DNA from: an uncultured Muribaculaceae bacterium
GTDB lineage: Bacteria; Bacteroidota; Bacteroidia; Bacteroidales; Muribaculaceae
Direction of reading: 5' to 3'
NCBI GenBank assembly: GCA_947632485.1
Contig: CANRPJ010000001.1
Coordinates: forward strand, 124,001-188,000
DNA length: 64,000 bases
In this document: in pieces, positions 9,244 to 18,654 of the stretch
Numbering within the stretch: the stretch's first letter is position 1
Layout of the letters: each line of letters starts with the position of its first letter
Program-made: the position numbers and the translations under genes
Notes under the pieces: model-generated
Database searches by the model: none
What the model was told of the DNA's origin: nothing
The model's input: the letters and a program-made list of their open reading frames with translations, nothing else

Positions 9244-9257
9244 AAATAGTTGAAACA

Positions 9258-9524
9258 ATGGCATCGAACAGCGAGATTCGTTATCTGACCCCTCTGTCGG
9301 TCGATACAAAGAAGAAGAAATACTGCCGCTTCAAGCGCAGCGGAATCAAATACATCGACTATAAGGATCCTGAGTTCCTCAAGAAGTTCCTCAACGAGCA
9401 GGGCAAGATCCTTCCGCGTCGTATCACCGGTACTTCCCTGAAGTTCCAGCGTCGTGTAGCTCAGGCAGTGAAGCGCGCCCGCCATCTGGCGCTGCTGCCC
9501 TACGTTACTGACCTCATGAAGTAA
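9258..9524 (+). CDS. rpsR: 30S ribosomal protein S18
   Basis: An 88-aa basic protein of the 30S platform and binding partner of S6. The block [20 protein letters not shown] followed by [20 protein letters not shown] is diagnostic. A single Cys ([11 protein letters not shown]) is present near the N-terminus, so this is not the paired-Cys zinc form. It is the middle gene of the operon. Confidence 0.98.
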   Translation: MASNSEIRYLTPLSVDTKKKKYCRFKRSGIKYIDYKDPEFLKKFLNEQGKILPRRITGTSLKFQRRVAQAVKRARHLALLPYVTDLMK

Positions 9525-9553
9525 GAATCCACTACCCTAAAGATAAAGCAGAT

Positions 9554-9997
9554 ATGAAACTGATACTGAAGAAGGACGTAGTCGGATTGGGCTACAAGGA
9601 CGATGTGGTAGAGGTAAAAGACGGTTATGGCCGCAACTACCTGATTCCGCAGGGCATCGCTATTATCGCCTCAAATGCTGCCCTCAAGCAGCTGGCCGAG
9701 GATCAGAAGCAGCGTGCTCATAAGCTCGCAAAGATCAAGGCTGAGGCTGAGGCTGCCGCAGCAGCTCTCGAAGGACTGAAGCTTACGATCGGCGCTAAGA
9801 CGAGCAGCACGGGCACCGTATTCGGTTCCGTCAACAGCATCCAGATTGCCGACGCTCTTGAGAAGCTCGGCCACAATGTGGATCGTAAGATTATCTTCAT
9901 CAAGGAGCCTGTGAAGGAGGTCGGTACATACGTGGCCACCATCAAGTTCCACAAGGAGGTAAGCAAGGATATCGAGTTTGAGGTAGTATCCGAATAA
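9554..9997 (+). CDS. rplI: 50S ribosomal protein L9
   Basis: A 147-aa large-subunit protein that binds 23S rRNA near the L1 stalk. The N-terminal domain (MKLILKKDVVGLGYKDDVVE, GRNYLIPQGIA) is joined by the long helix QLAEDQKQRAHKLAKIKAEA to the C-terminal domain (GTVFGSVNSIQIADAL). Last gene of the operon, with a terminator hairpin starting 32 bp after the stop. Confidence 0.98.
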   Translation: MKLILKKDVVGLGYKDDVVEVKDGYGRNYLIPQGIAIIASNAALKQLAEDQKQRAHKLAKIKAEAEAAAAALEGLKLTIGAKTSSTGTVFGSVNSIQIADALEKLGHNVDRKIIFIKEPVKEVGTYVATIKFHKEVSKDIEFEVVSE

Positions 9998-10028
9998 CGG
10001 AGATTCACCAACACGAGATAAGATAGAT

Positions 10029-10068
10029 TCCCGGAAGCTGGCACGCCGCTATGCTTCCGGGATTTCTA
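10029..10068 (+). terminator. Rho-independent terminator of the rpsF operon
   Basis: TCCCGGAAGC at 10029 pairs perfectly with GCTTCCGGGA ending at 10062, with a 14-nt loop, and is followed by TTTCTATA. It lies just after rplI. Confidence 0.8.
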
Positions 10069-10105
10069 TATGAGCAGGAATCCGATAAAAAGAGCCCTCC
10101 GATGC

Positions 10106-10136
10106 TTGCGCAAGCGGCGGAAATTTGCTATCTTTG
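10106..10136 (+). promoter_or_regulatory. Promoter of dnaN, TTG-20-TATCTTTG
   Basis: TTG at 10106-10108 and TATCTTTG at 10129-10136 with a 20-nt spacer; an excellent match. It places the start of transcription about 55 nt before the dnaN ATG. Confidence 0.85.
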
Positions 10137-10197
10137 TAGTCATTAAGAGGCCTGAGAAGAGGCCTTGATAAACAAGAAAACCAATACACTTCCAGAT

Positions 10198-11328
10198 ATG
10201 AAATTCAACGTAGGCAGCAAACCTTTTCAACAGCAGCTTTTGGCCGTGAGCAAGGTCATAAACTCAAAGAATGCTCTGTCGATTCTCGATAATTTTCTCC
10301 TCACCGTAAAGGGCGACACACTGACAATAACGGGCAGCGATCAGGAAAATGTGATGACCGCGAGGGTGGAGATAATGGAGTCGGAATGCGATGGAGAGAT
10401 AGCCGTTTCATCTAAGATGCTCCTTGAGGTGCTCAAGAAGGTGGCAGGAGGTCAGGGACTGACTTTCTACGTAAACGATCAGACCAAGGAGATCGATATA
10501 AAATATCTGAACGGCCACTTCAACCTCATGGGCGAAGATGCAGCGGAATATCCGCGCAAGCAGCCTCAGGACTCAGCGGATCTCAAAGTAGTGGAGCTTC
10601 CGGCAGAGCTGATCCTCAAAGGCATCTCTTCCACGATTTTTGCCGTGAGCACAGATCTGATACGCCCCATAATGACCGGTATCTACTGGGATATCCACGA
10701 AGGTGATATCACTTTCGTGAGCTCCGATACCCATAAGCTGGTGCGCTACATAAACCGCGAGGTGGCTCCGGGAATGGAGACTTCGTTTATCATGCCTCCC
10801 AAACCGGCCAACATTATCAAGGGTCTGCTCGGCAAAGACGCAGGCGATGTAAAGCTGACCATGGACTCGAAGAGCGCTACTTTTGAATGGGATACCTATT
10901 CGCTTTCCTGCCGCTTTATCAATGGAAATTATCCCAACTATAATCGAGTGATTCCTCAGGAGAATCCTTTCGAGATGACGGTAGACCGCCTCGCGCTATT
11001 CACGGCCGCCGGTCGAGTGGCTCTCTGCGCAAGCATGGCCTCGCGCCTTGTGAAGCTTAACATTCAGGCTACAGAGGTGCTGCTTGATGCCCGCGATCTC
11101 GATTACAGCCATTCGGCCGAGGAGAGGGTGATGTGTGAGTATCAGGGCAACCCGATGACCATAGGATTCAATTCCTCATATCTTATCGATGTGCTGAATA
11201 ACCTTGAAGGCGAGACAGTGACGATTCATCTGAGCGATCCCTCCCGACCGGCTATCTTCAAGCCTTTGGTGGAGAACGATAAGGAAGACCTTCTGATGCT
11301 CCTCATGCCGATGCAGGTGCTCGACTGA
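10198..11328 (+). CDS. dnaN: DNA polymerase III beta subunit (sliding clamp)
   Basis: This 376-aa protein forms the ring-shaped dimer that tethers the replicative polymerase to DNA. The start at 10198 (MKFNVGSKPFQQQLLAVSKV) is chosen over an in-frame codon 33 bp upstream because homologues begin MKF and the extra residues look like leader. Three clamp folds of about 120 residues follow, ending in the conserved tail LLMLLMPMQVLD. dnaN here is away from dnaA and not at a visible origin. It begins an operon with the DnaQ-like exonuclease, coaBC, the PorD-like gene and recN. Confidence 0.96.
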   Translation: MKFNVGSKPFQQQLLAVSKVINSKNALSILDNFLLTVKGDTLTITGSDQENVMTARVEIMESECDGEIAVSSKMLLEVLKKVAGGQGLTFYVNDQTKEIDIKYLNGHFNLMGEDAAEYPRKQPQDSADLKVVELPAELILKGISSTIFAVSTDLIRPIMTGIYWDIHEGDITFVSSDTHKLVRYINREVAPGMETSFIMPPKPANIIKGLLGKDAGDVKLTMDSKSATFEWDTYSLSCRFINGNYPNYNRVIPQENPFEMTVDRLALFTAAGRVALCASMASRLVKLNIQATEVLLDARDLDYSHSAEERVMCEYQGNPMTIGFNSSYLIDVLNNLEGETVTIHLSDPSRPAIFKPLVENDKEDLLMLLMPMQVLD

Positions 11329-11356
11329 TGTGTAATATCAACTGGCTGAACTGAAA

Positions 11357-12139
11357 ATGAAACTCAATCTCACGAAACCGATCATATTCTTCGACCTCGA
11401 AACGACGGGTACAAGCATTACCCGCGACCGCATCGTGGAGTTCTCTTACATCAAGATCTATCCCGACGGAACCGAAGAGGAGAAAAGCAGGAGGCTCAAT
11501 CCGGAGATGCCGATACCCGCTGAGTCGACAGCCATTCATCATATCACCGATGAAGATGTGAAAGACGCTCCCACCTTCCGGCAGGTAGCAAAATCGCTGC
11601 TTGCTATTTTCGAAGGCTGCGATATTGCAGGTTTCAACAGCAACAAGTTTGATGTGCCGTTGCTGATAGAAGAGTTTGACCGGGCAGGTCTGCGCTTCGA
11701 CCTTACGGGACGTAGGTTTATTGATGTGCAGAATATCTTCCATAAGATGGAGCAGCGCACCCTCGTGGCCGCCTATCGGTTCTATTGCGGTAAGGAACTC
11801 GACGGAGCGCATTCCGCCACAGCCGACACCCGCGCCACTTATGAGGTGCTTCAAAGTCAGATAGAGCGCTACGATGAGCTCAAGAATGATGTGGAGTTTC
11901 TTTCTCAGTTCTCCGGTACCGGCAAGGCTCTTGATCTGGCGGGTCGCATAGTGCTCAACGATAAAGATGTGCCGGTGTTCAATTTCGGTAAACATAAAGG
12001 ACGCCCCGTGGCAGAGGTGCTCCGTAAGGAACCGTCATTCTACGACTGGATCATGCAGGGGGATTTTCCGAAGAATACGAAAGATGTGCTGACCGGACTG
12101 AAGTTCTCCCTTCAGCAGAAATCGAAACGAAATGCTTAA
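11357..12139 (+). CDS. DnaQ-like 3'-5' exonuclease (DEDDh)
   Basis: This 260-aa protein has a full DEDDh exonuclease domain: Exo I FFDLETTG (residues 11-18), Exo II IAGFNSNKFDVPLL (near 94-107) and Exo III HSATADTRATYEVL (near 153-166). After residue about 205 a small domain reads FNFGKHKGRPVAEV and FYDWIMQGDFP, a DUF3820-like ending also seen on bacterial exonucleases. The role is proofreading or repair; the place beside dnaN suggests work at the replisome. It overlaps coaBC by 8 bp. Confidence 0.88.
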   Translation: MKLNLTKPIIFFDLETTGTSITRDRIVEFSYIKIYPDGTEEEKSRRLNPEMPIPAESTAIHHITDEDVKDAPTFRQVAKSLLAIFEGCDIAGFNSNKFDVPLLIEEFDRAGLRFDLTGRRFIDVQNIFHKMEQRTLVAAYRFYCGKELDGAHSATADTRATYEVLQSQIERYDELKNDVEFLSQFSGTGKALDLAGRIVLNDKDVPVFNFGKHKGRPVAEVLRKEPSFYDWIMQGDFPKNTKDVLTGLKFSLQQKSKRNA

Positions 12140-13334
12140 AGGTAAGCATATTATATTGGGAATCACCGGAGGCATCGCTGCTTATAAGGCGGCTATGCTT
12201 GCGCGTCTGCTCGTGAAGGCCGGCGCGGAGGTGCAGCCCATAATGACGCCGAGCGCCCGCGAGTTTATCACTCCGCTTACGCTTTCTACCCTTACCGGAA
12301 AGCCGGTGATCACCGAATTCTTTACGGCAAATACCGGGGAATGGCATAGCCATGTGGATCTCGGCCTTTGGGCAGATGCCATGGTTATAGCCCCCGCTAC
12401 AGCCTGCACACTTGCCAAGATGGCTTGCGGAGTGGCCGACAATATGCTCGTCACCACTTATCTCTCAGCCCGTTGCCCTGTATTCGCGGCTCCGGCGATG
12501 GATCTTGACATGTGGGCTCACCCGACTACAGCGCGAAATATTGCCGCTCTTAAGGGAGATGGAGTTGCAATAATTGAGCCGGCAGCTGGAGAGCTGGCAA
12601 GTCATCTTACCGGAAAGGGAAGAATGGAGGAGCCGGAGAAAATCGCTGCGACACTTGCCGATTATTTCCGTAAAGGAACGCAATTATCAGGTAAGAAAGT
12701 GCTTATCACAGCCGGCCCTACTCATGAGATGATTGACCCCGTAAGGTTTATCGGCAACTATTCTTCCGGCAAAATGGGCTTTGCTCTTGCGGAGGAGTGT
12801 GCTGCGCGGGGTGCGGAAGTAGTATTGGTAACAGGGCCGGTTGCACTTAAGAGCAACTCTGACAGAATCAGAAGAGTAGATGTAGTCTCAGCCTGCGATA
12901 TGCTGGCTGCGTGCGAAAAAGAATTTGAGGACTGCGACATGGCGATACTCTGCGCAGCAGTGGCTGACTATCGTCCGGAAGTCAAAGCAGATAAGAAGCT
13001 GAAGCGTGAGGGACGTGAAGAGCTGGATCTCAGGCTCGTGCGCAATCCTGATATAGCCGCGACCCTGGGGGCGAAAAAGGGTGACAGGCTCCTTGTAGGT
13101 TTCGCATTGGAAACTGATTCGGAACACGAAAACGCACTCAGGAAAATTAAGAATAAGAATCTTGACTGGATTGTCTTGAATTCTCTTCGTGATCCAGAGG
13201 CGGGTTTCGGAAAGGATACAAACAAGGTGACTATTCTGAGCGCTTCCGGCAAGGAAGAGGCGTTTCCGGCGAAGAGTAAGAGGGAAGTAGCGGCTGATAT
13301 CATTGATTCCGTGTTCGGTAAAGGCATAAACTGA
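12132..13334 (+). CDS. coaBC: Bifunctional phosphopantothenoylcysteine decarboxylase / phosphopantothenate-cysteine ligase
   Basis: CoaBC carries out two consecutive steps of coenzyme A synthesis. The N-terminal CoaC flavoprotein half (residues 1-185) shows LGITGGIAAYKAAML, the SHVDLGLWADAMVIAPATA active-site His region and the substrate-binding PAMDLDMW block. The C-terminal CoaB half begins near ITAGPTHEMIDPVRFIGNYS and includes the KDTNKV loop. At 400 aa it is full length. It overlaps the exonuclease gene and precedes the PorD-like gene by 11 bp. Confidence 0.96.
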   Translation: MLKGKHIILGITGGIAAYKAAMLARLLVKAGAEVQPIMTPSAREFITPLTLSTLTGKPVITEFFTANTGEWHSHVDLGLWADAMVIAPATACTLAKMACGVADNMLVTTYLSARCPVFAAPAMDLDMWAHPTTARNIAALKGDGVAIIEPAAGELASHLTGKGRMEEPEKIAATLADYFRKGTQLSGKKVLITAGPTHEMIDPVRFIGNYSSGKMGFALAEECAARGAEVVLVTGPVALKSNSDRIRRVDVVSACDMLAACEKEFEDCDMAILCAAVADYRPEVKADKKLKREGREELDLRLVRNPDIAATLGAKKGDRLLVGFALETDSEHENALRKIKNKNLDWIVLNSLRDPEAGFGKDTNKVTILSASGKEEAFPAKSKREVAADIIDSVFGKGIN

Positions 13335-13345
13335 ACCCACAGGTT

Positions 13346-14239
13346 ATGAAGCGCTCATTGGTAGCATCTATTCTCATTGTATTCGGTTCCATCTTAATGT
13401 GGAGCCAGGAGTTGAGATGTACCGTTGATATTAATACCGATGCTGCTGAAAATGCACCAAAGGAGACGTTTCAACAATTAAAGGAGGAGATCTCCTCATA
13501 CATCAACGACCGGATTTGGACCAATGCGCAGTTCGCTCCCAATGAGCGGATAGAGTGCAGAATGTTTTTTACCATAAAAAGCTACGACGGCCAAAAAGCA
13601 AAAGGTGAGCTTCAGGTGCAGGCTTCCAGACCTGTCTACAACAGTGATTACATTACGGTATTGCTAAACTTCAAAGACCAGAAGGTTGAGTTTGATTACC
13701 GTGATGGCGATCCGCTCACATTCAGCGATTCTTCATGGGAGGGTAATCTTACAGGAATCCTGAACTTCTATGCTTATCTTATCCTCGGAATGGACTTCGA
13801 TAGCTTCTCTCCTTCGGGTGGTGAGGAATATTATGCTAAGGCAGCCCAAATAGTGCAGATGGCCCAGAGCAGCGGGGAAATAGGCTGGCGCGCTTTTGAA
13901 GACACACGAAACCGGAGCGCGGTGCTTAGCGCTCTTACAGATAGCGGTACTTCCGGTTTGCGGAAACTACTATACAGCTACCATCGCAACGGACTCGATC
14001 AGATGTCGTCGGCTCCCGAAAAAGGGCGGGAGGCGATCACGGAAAGCCTTGGGGAGCTTACGGAAGTGGCCGAAAGAGCACCTATGTCAGTAGGTCTATC
14101 GCTTTTTTCCGATGCAAAGCTCGATGAGCTGGTAGGAATTTATTCACAGGCTGATTCAGCGGAACGAGATAAAGTCTGGAAAATTCTCTCCAAGATATAT
14201 CCGGCTTCAAACCAACTGGAAAAAATAAAACGGAACTGA
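13346..14239 (+). CDS. DUF4835 / PorD-like secreted protein
   Basis: This 297-aa protein has a signal peptide (MKRSLVASILIVFGSILMWS) and then the DUF4835 pattern: ELRCTVDIN, FQQLKEEISSYINDRIWTN and YAYLILGMDFDSFSPSGG. Some family members are annotated as PorD, linked to the type IX secretion system of Bacteroidota; that link is from family knowledge, not from this sequence. The position between coaBC and recN is common in the phylum. The next gene starts 2 bp after the stop. Confidence 0.8.
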   Translation: MKRSLVASILIVFGSILMWSQELRCTVDINTDAAENAPKETFQQLKEEISSYINDRIWTNAQFAPNERIECRMFFTIKSYDGQKAKGELQVQASRPVYNSDYITVLLNFKDQKVEFDYRDGDPLTFSDSSWEGNLTGILNFYAYLILGMDFDSFSPSGGEEYYAKAAQIVQMAQSSGEIGWRAFEDTRNRSAVLSALTDSGTSGLRKLLYSYHRNGLDQMSSAPEKGREAITESLGELTEVAERAPMSVGLSLFSDAKLDELVGIYSQADSAERDKVWKILSKIYPASNQLEKIKRN

Positions 14240-14241
14240 TA

Positions 14242-15912
14242 ATGCTAACCAACCTGAAGATACAGAACTATGCCCTGATTCGCGATCTTGAAATCGAACT
14301 GGGTCCCGGTCTGACTATAGTGACGGGGGAAACCGGTGCCGGAAAATCTATCATGCTTGGGGCCATGGCATTGATGCTTGGCGGAAGAGCCGATGGGAAA
14401 ACGGCTGGAAATGGGAAAAAGACTGTAGTGGAAGGCACATTTACGGCTCCTGAACGCTTGAATGATTTCCTTACGCGAAATGATATTGATTCAGAGGGGG
14501 AAGAACTGATTCTCAGGCGGGAGATTTCCGCTTCAGGCAGAAGCCGCGGGTTTATAAATGACACTCCCGTAGGTCTCAAGGTGCTTGAGGAAGCGGGTGA
14601 TCTTCTTATCGATATCCACTCACAGCACCAGAATCATGCGCTTACTGATCCAGCCGCCCAGATAAAGATAATCGATTGCTTCAGCAATAACGAAAAGGAG
14701 CGTGAAGCTTACCGCAAAGCGTATCTGGATTTTGTAGCTGCCGAGAAGAGTCTAAGGGCTGCTCGCGACTCAGAAGCACGCAGCCGGCAGAATGAAGAGT
14801 TTCTGCGATTCCAGCTCGAATACCTCGATAAGCTGAAACCTAAGGCGGGGGAGCTCGCCGTTCTTGAGCGCCGGCTGGAGATGCTCAGTAGTGCCGGTGA
14901 AATCAGCGAGCGAATAAACGGTGCACGCGATCTTCTGCTTGAAGGAGATGATAGTGCTATCGAGAAAATCTCCTCGGCAAGGAGCCTTCTGGAAGGAGTA
15001 AACTGGGAACTGTTTTCCGACCTGTCAGAAGAAGATGCGGGGCTGCTCCAGAGGTTTGAATCAGCCTATCTGGAGCTCCGCGATGCAGCTGAGAGCCTTG
15101 AGGGCATAGCTGAAAGAGTAAATGCAGATCCAAAGGCGCTGGAGAAGACAGAGAGCAGGATAGGAAAGCTATATGATGCTCAGGCTCGTTTCAAAGTGAC
15201 TGAAGAGTCGGAGCTTCTCGCCATATATTCCGATTTGCGCAATCAGCTGAACTCCCTAGAGACAATAGGCGAAGACATTGAAGCACTCGCTGCCAGAGTG
15301 AAAGAAACCGGAGCAATACTGAAAGCTGCTTCCGCTGCTCTCACGGCGACCCGTAGGAAAGGAGCTGACTTCTTCGCAGTCAGGCTTGCTGAAACAGCCC
15401 GGCCTCTCGGTCTTAAGAATCTGAAGGTAGGTGTAAGCGTTACCAAAGCCCGATTAGGTATATCAGGTGGAGATGCGGTAGAGATTCTGTGTAGCTTCAA
15501 TAAGAATCAGGAACTTGTACCTCTCGCTTCTACGGCGTCTGGAGGCGAGCTAAGCAGATTGATGCTGAGCATAAAGACTCTCACGGCTGAATATCTCGGT
15601 ATGCCTACCATAATATTCGATGAAGTGGATACCGGAGTATCGGGCGAAACCGCCGACCGCATGGGTGCGATGATGGCAGATCTTGGAAAGGTGATTCAGG
15701 TGGTATCAATCACTCATCTGCCTCAGGTTGCTGCAAAAGGTAACGTGCATTTCAAGGTAGGAAAGCATGACGAGGAGGAAACTACGGTGACTACCGTAGT
15801 GCGCCTCTCAGAAGAGGAAAGAATCCGTGAGATCGCCCGAATGCTCGCCGGCGCAGAGATAAATGGTGCCGCCTTAATGAACGCCCGCTCACTCATGGGT
15901 GTTGAAAAATAA
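14242..15912 (+). CDS. recN: DNA repair protein RecN
   Basis: An SMC-like ATPase of 556 aa for double-strand break repair. Walker A is GETGAGKS (residues 29-36), followed by SQHQNHAL. A central coiled-coil region lies at about 160-370. The ABC signature region STASGGELSRLMLSIK and Walker B PTIIFDEVDTGVSGE are near the C-terminus, then THLPQVAAKGNVHF. Length is normal. It overlaps the upstream in-frame extension of rlmB but not its chosen start. Confidence 0.97.
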   Translation: MLTNLKIQNYALIRDLEIELGPGLTIVTGETGAGKSIMLGAMALMLGGRADGKTAGNGKKTVVEGTFTAPERLNDFLTRNDIDSEGEELILRREISASGRSRGFINDTPVGLKVLEEAGDLLIDIHSQHQNHALTDPAAQIKIIDCFSNNEKEREAYRKAYLDFVAAEKSLRAARDSEARSRQNEEFLRFQLEYLDKLKPKAGELAVLERRLEMLSSAGEISERINGARDLLLEGDDSAIEKISSARSLLEGVNWELFSDLSEEDAGLLQRFESAYLELRDAAESLEGIAERVNADPKALEKTESRIGKLYDAQARFKVTEESELLAIYSDLRNQLNSLETIGEDIEALAARVKETGAILKAASAALTATRRKGADFFAVRLAETARPLGLKNLKVGVSVTKARLGISGGDAVEILCSFNKNQELVPLASTASGGELSRLMLSIKTLTAEYLGMPTIIFDEVDTGVSGETADRMGAMMADLGKVIQVVSITHLPQVAAKGNVHFKVGKHDEEETTVTTVVRLSEEERIREIARMLAGAEINGAALMNARSLMGVEK

Positions 15913-15931
15913 GAAACACAATCTCATCTTA

Positions 15932-16687
15932 ATGGAGAAGAAAGACTATATTTTCGGCCTCCGCCCGATAATGGAAGCCATCGAGGCCGGAAAGGTAATC
16001 GATAAGATATTGGTACGCCACGACCTTAACGGAGATCTGGCGAAAGAGATGCTCACCATGGCCCGTAAGGCGGGAGTTATGGTGCAGAGAGTGCCGGGTG
16101 AGAAACTGAACCGGATCACGATGAAAAACCATCAGGGAGCCATTGCTCTGATCTCACCGATAGAGTATCAGCAGCTCGATATGCTCTTACCGGGACTATA
16201 TGAGGAGGGTATCGTGCCTTTCATTCTGGTGCTCGATGGAATAACCGACACCCGCAACTTCGGAGCAATAGCGAGGACAGCGGAATGCGCGGCCGTAGAT
16301 GCCATAGTAATTCCGGAGCGCGGAAGCGTATCAGTTACTCCAGATGCGGTAAGAACTTCAGCCGGAGCCCTGTTGAGAATCCCTGTATGCCGCGAAAGAA
16401 ACATTAAGGATACGGTTGTGTTGCTACAGTCACACGGGGTTCATGTAGTGGGCGCTACTGAAAAGACCGAGCACAGCTATACAGCTACAGACCTCACTCA
16501 ACCCATTGCTATTGTGATGGGAGCCGAAGATACAGGGCTTTCGCCAGAGGTGATGCGGCGCTGTGACTCTCTGGCTTCAATTCCGCTGATGGGTGACATC
16601 GGTTCTCTCAATGTTTCTGTAGCAGCTGGAATAATGATGTATGAAGCAGTAAGACAGCGTCTTTCTGCAAATGGATATGTTGATTGA
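15932..16687 (+). CDS. rlmB: 23S rRNA 2'-O-ribose methyltransferase (RlmB/SpoU family)
   Basis: A SPOUT-fold methyltransferase that modifies a G of 23S rRNA. The ATG at 15932 (MEKKDYIFGLRPIMEAI) is chosen because the homologous region begins there. Motif 1 VLDGITDTRNFGAIARTAE, the GAEDTGLS block and motif 3 SLNVSVAAGIMMYEAVRQ form the knotted SAM site. The 251-aa length is typical. A TrmH-type tRNA substrate cannot be fully excluded. Confidence 0.9.
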   Translation: MEKKDYIFGLRPIMEAIEAGKVIDKILVRHDLNGDLAKEMLTMARKAGVMVQRVPGEKLNRITMKNHQGAIALISPIEYQQLDMLLPGLYEEGIVPFILVLDGITDTRNFGAIARTAECAAVDAIVIPERGSVSVTPDAVRTSAGALLRIPVCRERNIKDTVVLLQSHGVHVVGATEKTEHSYTATDLTQPIAIVMGAEDTGLSPEVMRRCDSLASIPLMGDIGSLNVSVAAGIMMYEAVRQRLSANGYVD

Positions 16688-16719
16688 CAAAAATTGACTG
16701 TAAAAAAATCATCTTCCGG

Positions 16720-16750
16720 TTGTAGATACCTGACCGATGGGTTAATTTTG
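16720..16750 (+). promoter_or_regulatory. Promoter of nusB, TTG-20-TAATTTTG
   Basis: TTG at 16720-16722 and TAATTTTG at 16743-16750 with a 20-nt spacer. It gives a leader of about 20 nt before the ATG at 16778. Confidence 0.8.
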
Positions 16751-16777
16751 TAGTCAAATTACGAAGGACTTTGCATT

Positions 16778-18175
16778 ATGATAAACCGCATTCTGATTCG
16801 CATCAAAGTAGTGCAGCTGCTCTATTCTCATCTTCTGATAGAGCGCCGATTCTCCCTTGAATCGCAGCCAACTCCTCCTACCAAGGAGAAGAGATTCGCA
16901 TATAATCTCTACCTCGACTTGTTATATCTGCTTGTCAGGATTGCGGATAAGGCGGCAGGTCGCAGCGGCTCTCCGCTGTCGGAGAATCCTTTCATAAAGA
17001 ATCTCCGTAATGAAGAGAAGATCAGGTCGCTGGCAATAAAATACCAGCAGGAGCCATTCCCATTTGAATCTGTAGTCGACCAGCTTGCCGAAAAGGTTAA
17101 GGAATCCAATATCGCCAAGAATCTTAAGCGTAAGGACTCATCTGATTTCAGCGCGGAGAGGGTAGTATGGCGCGATATATATACTACCATCATAGCTCCT
17201 GACTCTACTCTTGCCGCCTTGATAGCGAGACTGCCCAACTATTCAATGCGAGCCGAAGAGAGAGCGAAAGAGATGATAGAGACTACTTTCACTTCCTATT
17301 TATCTTCTCAAGGACATTCCGACGATGCTCTGAAGAGTCTCCGTCAAAGTCTTGATAAAGCGAGAGAGCTCTATTTCAGACTGCTCATGCTCATCGTGGA
17401 TCTTACAAAACTGCGCGAATCGCAGCTTCATGACAATATGAAGAAGTATCTGCCTACTGAGGCTGACAAATATCCCGATATGCGTTTCTGCGACAATGCT
17501 GTGGCAGCCCGCCTTCAGGAGCTTCCCGAATTTACGGAGTATGCTGAGAAGCATTCTATATCGTGGCTTGCGGAAGACCGTCCTGCAATGGAACGCCTTC
17601 TTAAGGTCGTGATGGCCTCAGATATATATAAGGAGTATATGGAGTTTCCTGCCACCGATCTTTCAACTGACTGCAATCTTTGGCGAGATCTGCTGCGTCA
17701 TGTGATCTTCCCCAATGTAGATTTCCTTGAGCTTCTGGAGGATCAGTCAGTGTTCTGGAACGATGATTTGGAAATTATCGGAACCTTCGTGATCAAGACC
17801 ATCAAGAGGATCGAGGAGGGCGGAAAGGAGAATCCGATACTGGCAATGTATAAGGACGAAGAAGATGCCCGATTCGGCAAAGAGCTGTTTATGGCCGTGA
17901 TCAGCAATCGTGAACAGTACCGCAGTCTCATCGACGAATTTGTAAATAAATCTCACTGGGACACGGAGAGACTGGCATTCATGGACGTAGTTATAACCAT
18001 GACGGCGATAGCTGAGATTCTGGAGTTTCCGAAGATTCCGACCAGTGTAAGCGTCAATGAATATATTGAGCTTGCAAAATCCTACAGCACTCCTAAGAGC
18101 GGTGCTTTTGTGCATGGTCTTCTCGGCGCCATTACCGGCAAGCTCCGTCAGGACGGACTCCTCACAAAGGAGTAA
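16778..18175 (+). CDS. nusB: NusB-family transcription antitermination factor, extended
   Basis: NusB works with NusE and boxA RNA in rRNA antitermination. This protein has 465 aa, against about 140 aa in E. coli and about 300 aa in Bacteroides as I recall. The C-terminal NusB core is clear (HWDTERLAFMDVVITMTAIA, NEYIELAKSYSTPKSGAFVH). The start MINRILIRIKVVQLLYSHLL is the usual Bacteroidales N-terminus. The extra length looks like an internal duplication: residues 45-59 resemble 199-213, and VVWRDIYTTIIAP (129-141) resembles NLWRDLLRHVIFP (300-312). Gene order nusB-yajC-ybbR-coaE supports the assignment. Confidence 0.88.
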   Translation: MINRILIRIKVVQLLYSHLLIERRFSLESQPTPPTKEKRFAYNLYLDLLYLLVRIADKAAGRSGSPLSENPFIKNLRNEEKIRSLAIKYQQEPFPFESVVDQLAEKVKESNIAKNLKRKDSSDFSAERVVWRDIYTTIIAPDSTLAALIARLPNYSMRAEERAKEMIETTFTSYLSSQGHSDDALKSLRQSLDKARELYFRLLMLIVDLTKLRESQLHDNMKKYLPTEADKYPDMRFCDNAVAARLQELPEFTEYAEKHSISWLAEDRPAMERLLKVVMASDIYKEYMEFPATDLSTDCNLWRDLLRHVIFPNVDFLELLEDQSVFWNDDLEIIGTFVIKTIKRIEEGGKENPILAMYKDEEDARFGKELFMAVISNREQYRSLIDEFVNKSHWDTERLAFMDVVITMTAIAEILEFPKIPTSVSVNEYIELAKSYSTPKSGAFVHGLLGAITGKLRQDGLLTKE

Positions 18176-18185
18176 ACTAATAAAT

Positions 18186-18216
18186 TTGGTAAGGACGGTA
18201 GTTTTAGCTAACTTTG
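18186..18216 (+). promoter_or_regulatory. Promoter of yajC, TTG-20-TAACTTTG
   Basis: TTG at 18186-18188 and TAACTTTG at 18209-18216 with a 20-nt spacer, starting 10 bp after the nusB stop. Confidence 0.82.
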
Positions 18217-18253
18217 CCATATATTAAAACCAACGAAACTAACAGACAACAAT

Positions 18254-18634
18254 ATGACAACACTGACTTCAATTCTTCTGCAGGGCAATGCCGGAGGCGG
18301 CGGTATGGGCGGTCTTCTGATGATCGTGGCTATGATAGCCATCTTCTATCTCTTCATGATCCGTCCGCAGCAGAAGAAACAGAAAGAGATCAAGAATGCC
18401 CGCGAGGCGATGCGTTCTGGCGACAAGGTAGTGACCGCAGGCGGTATTCATGGCAGAATCCGCGATATCAAGGATACTACCATGATGATAGAAATTGCAA
18501 AAGGAGTGGAGATTAAGGTTGACAAGACCTCCGTATATCCTGCTGCCGACGCTGCTCCTGCTCCTCAGAAGAAAGCAGATAAGAAGAAACAAGTAGAGGA
18601 GACAGCGGAAGAAAGCGCTGCAGAAAACGAATAA
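18254..18634 (+). CDS. yajC: Preprotein translocase subunit YajC
   Basis: A 126-aa inner-membrane protein that associates with SecDF-YidC. One membrane helix (GLLMIVAMIAIFYLFMIRPQ, residues about 20-39) ends in the diagnostic RPQQKKQKE; the cytoplasmic part has the GDKVVTAGGIHGRI block. The tail is rich in Ala, Lys and Glu. It is preceded by a Gly-rich stretch (GNAGGGGMGG). It precedes the ybbR-like gene. Confidence 0.95.
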   Translation: MTTLTSILLQGNAGGGGMGGLLMIVAMIAIFYLFMIRPQQKKQKEIKNAREAMRSGDKVVTAGGIHGRIRDIKDTTMMIEIAKGVEIKVDKTSVYPAADAAPAPQKKADKKKQVEETAEESAAENE

Positions 18635-18654
18635 GATTTTCAACTGACCTTGCA

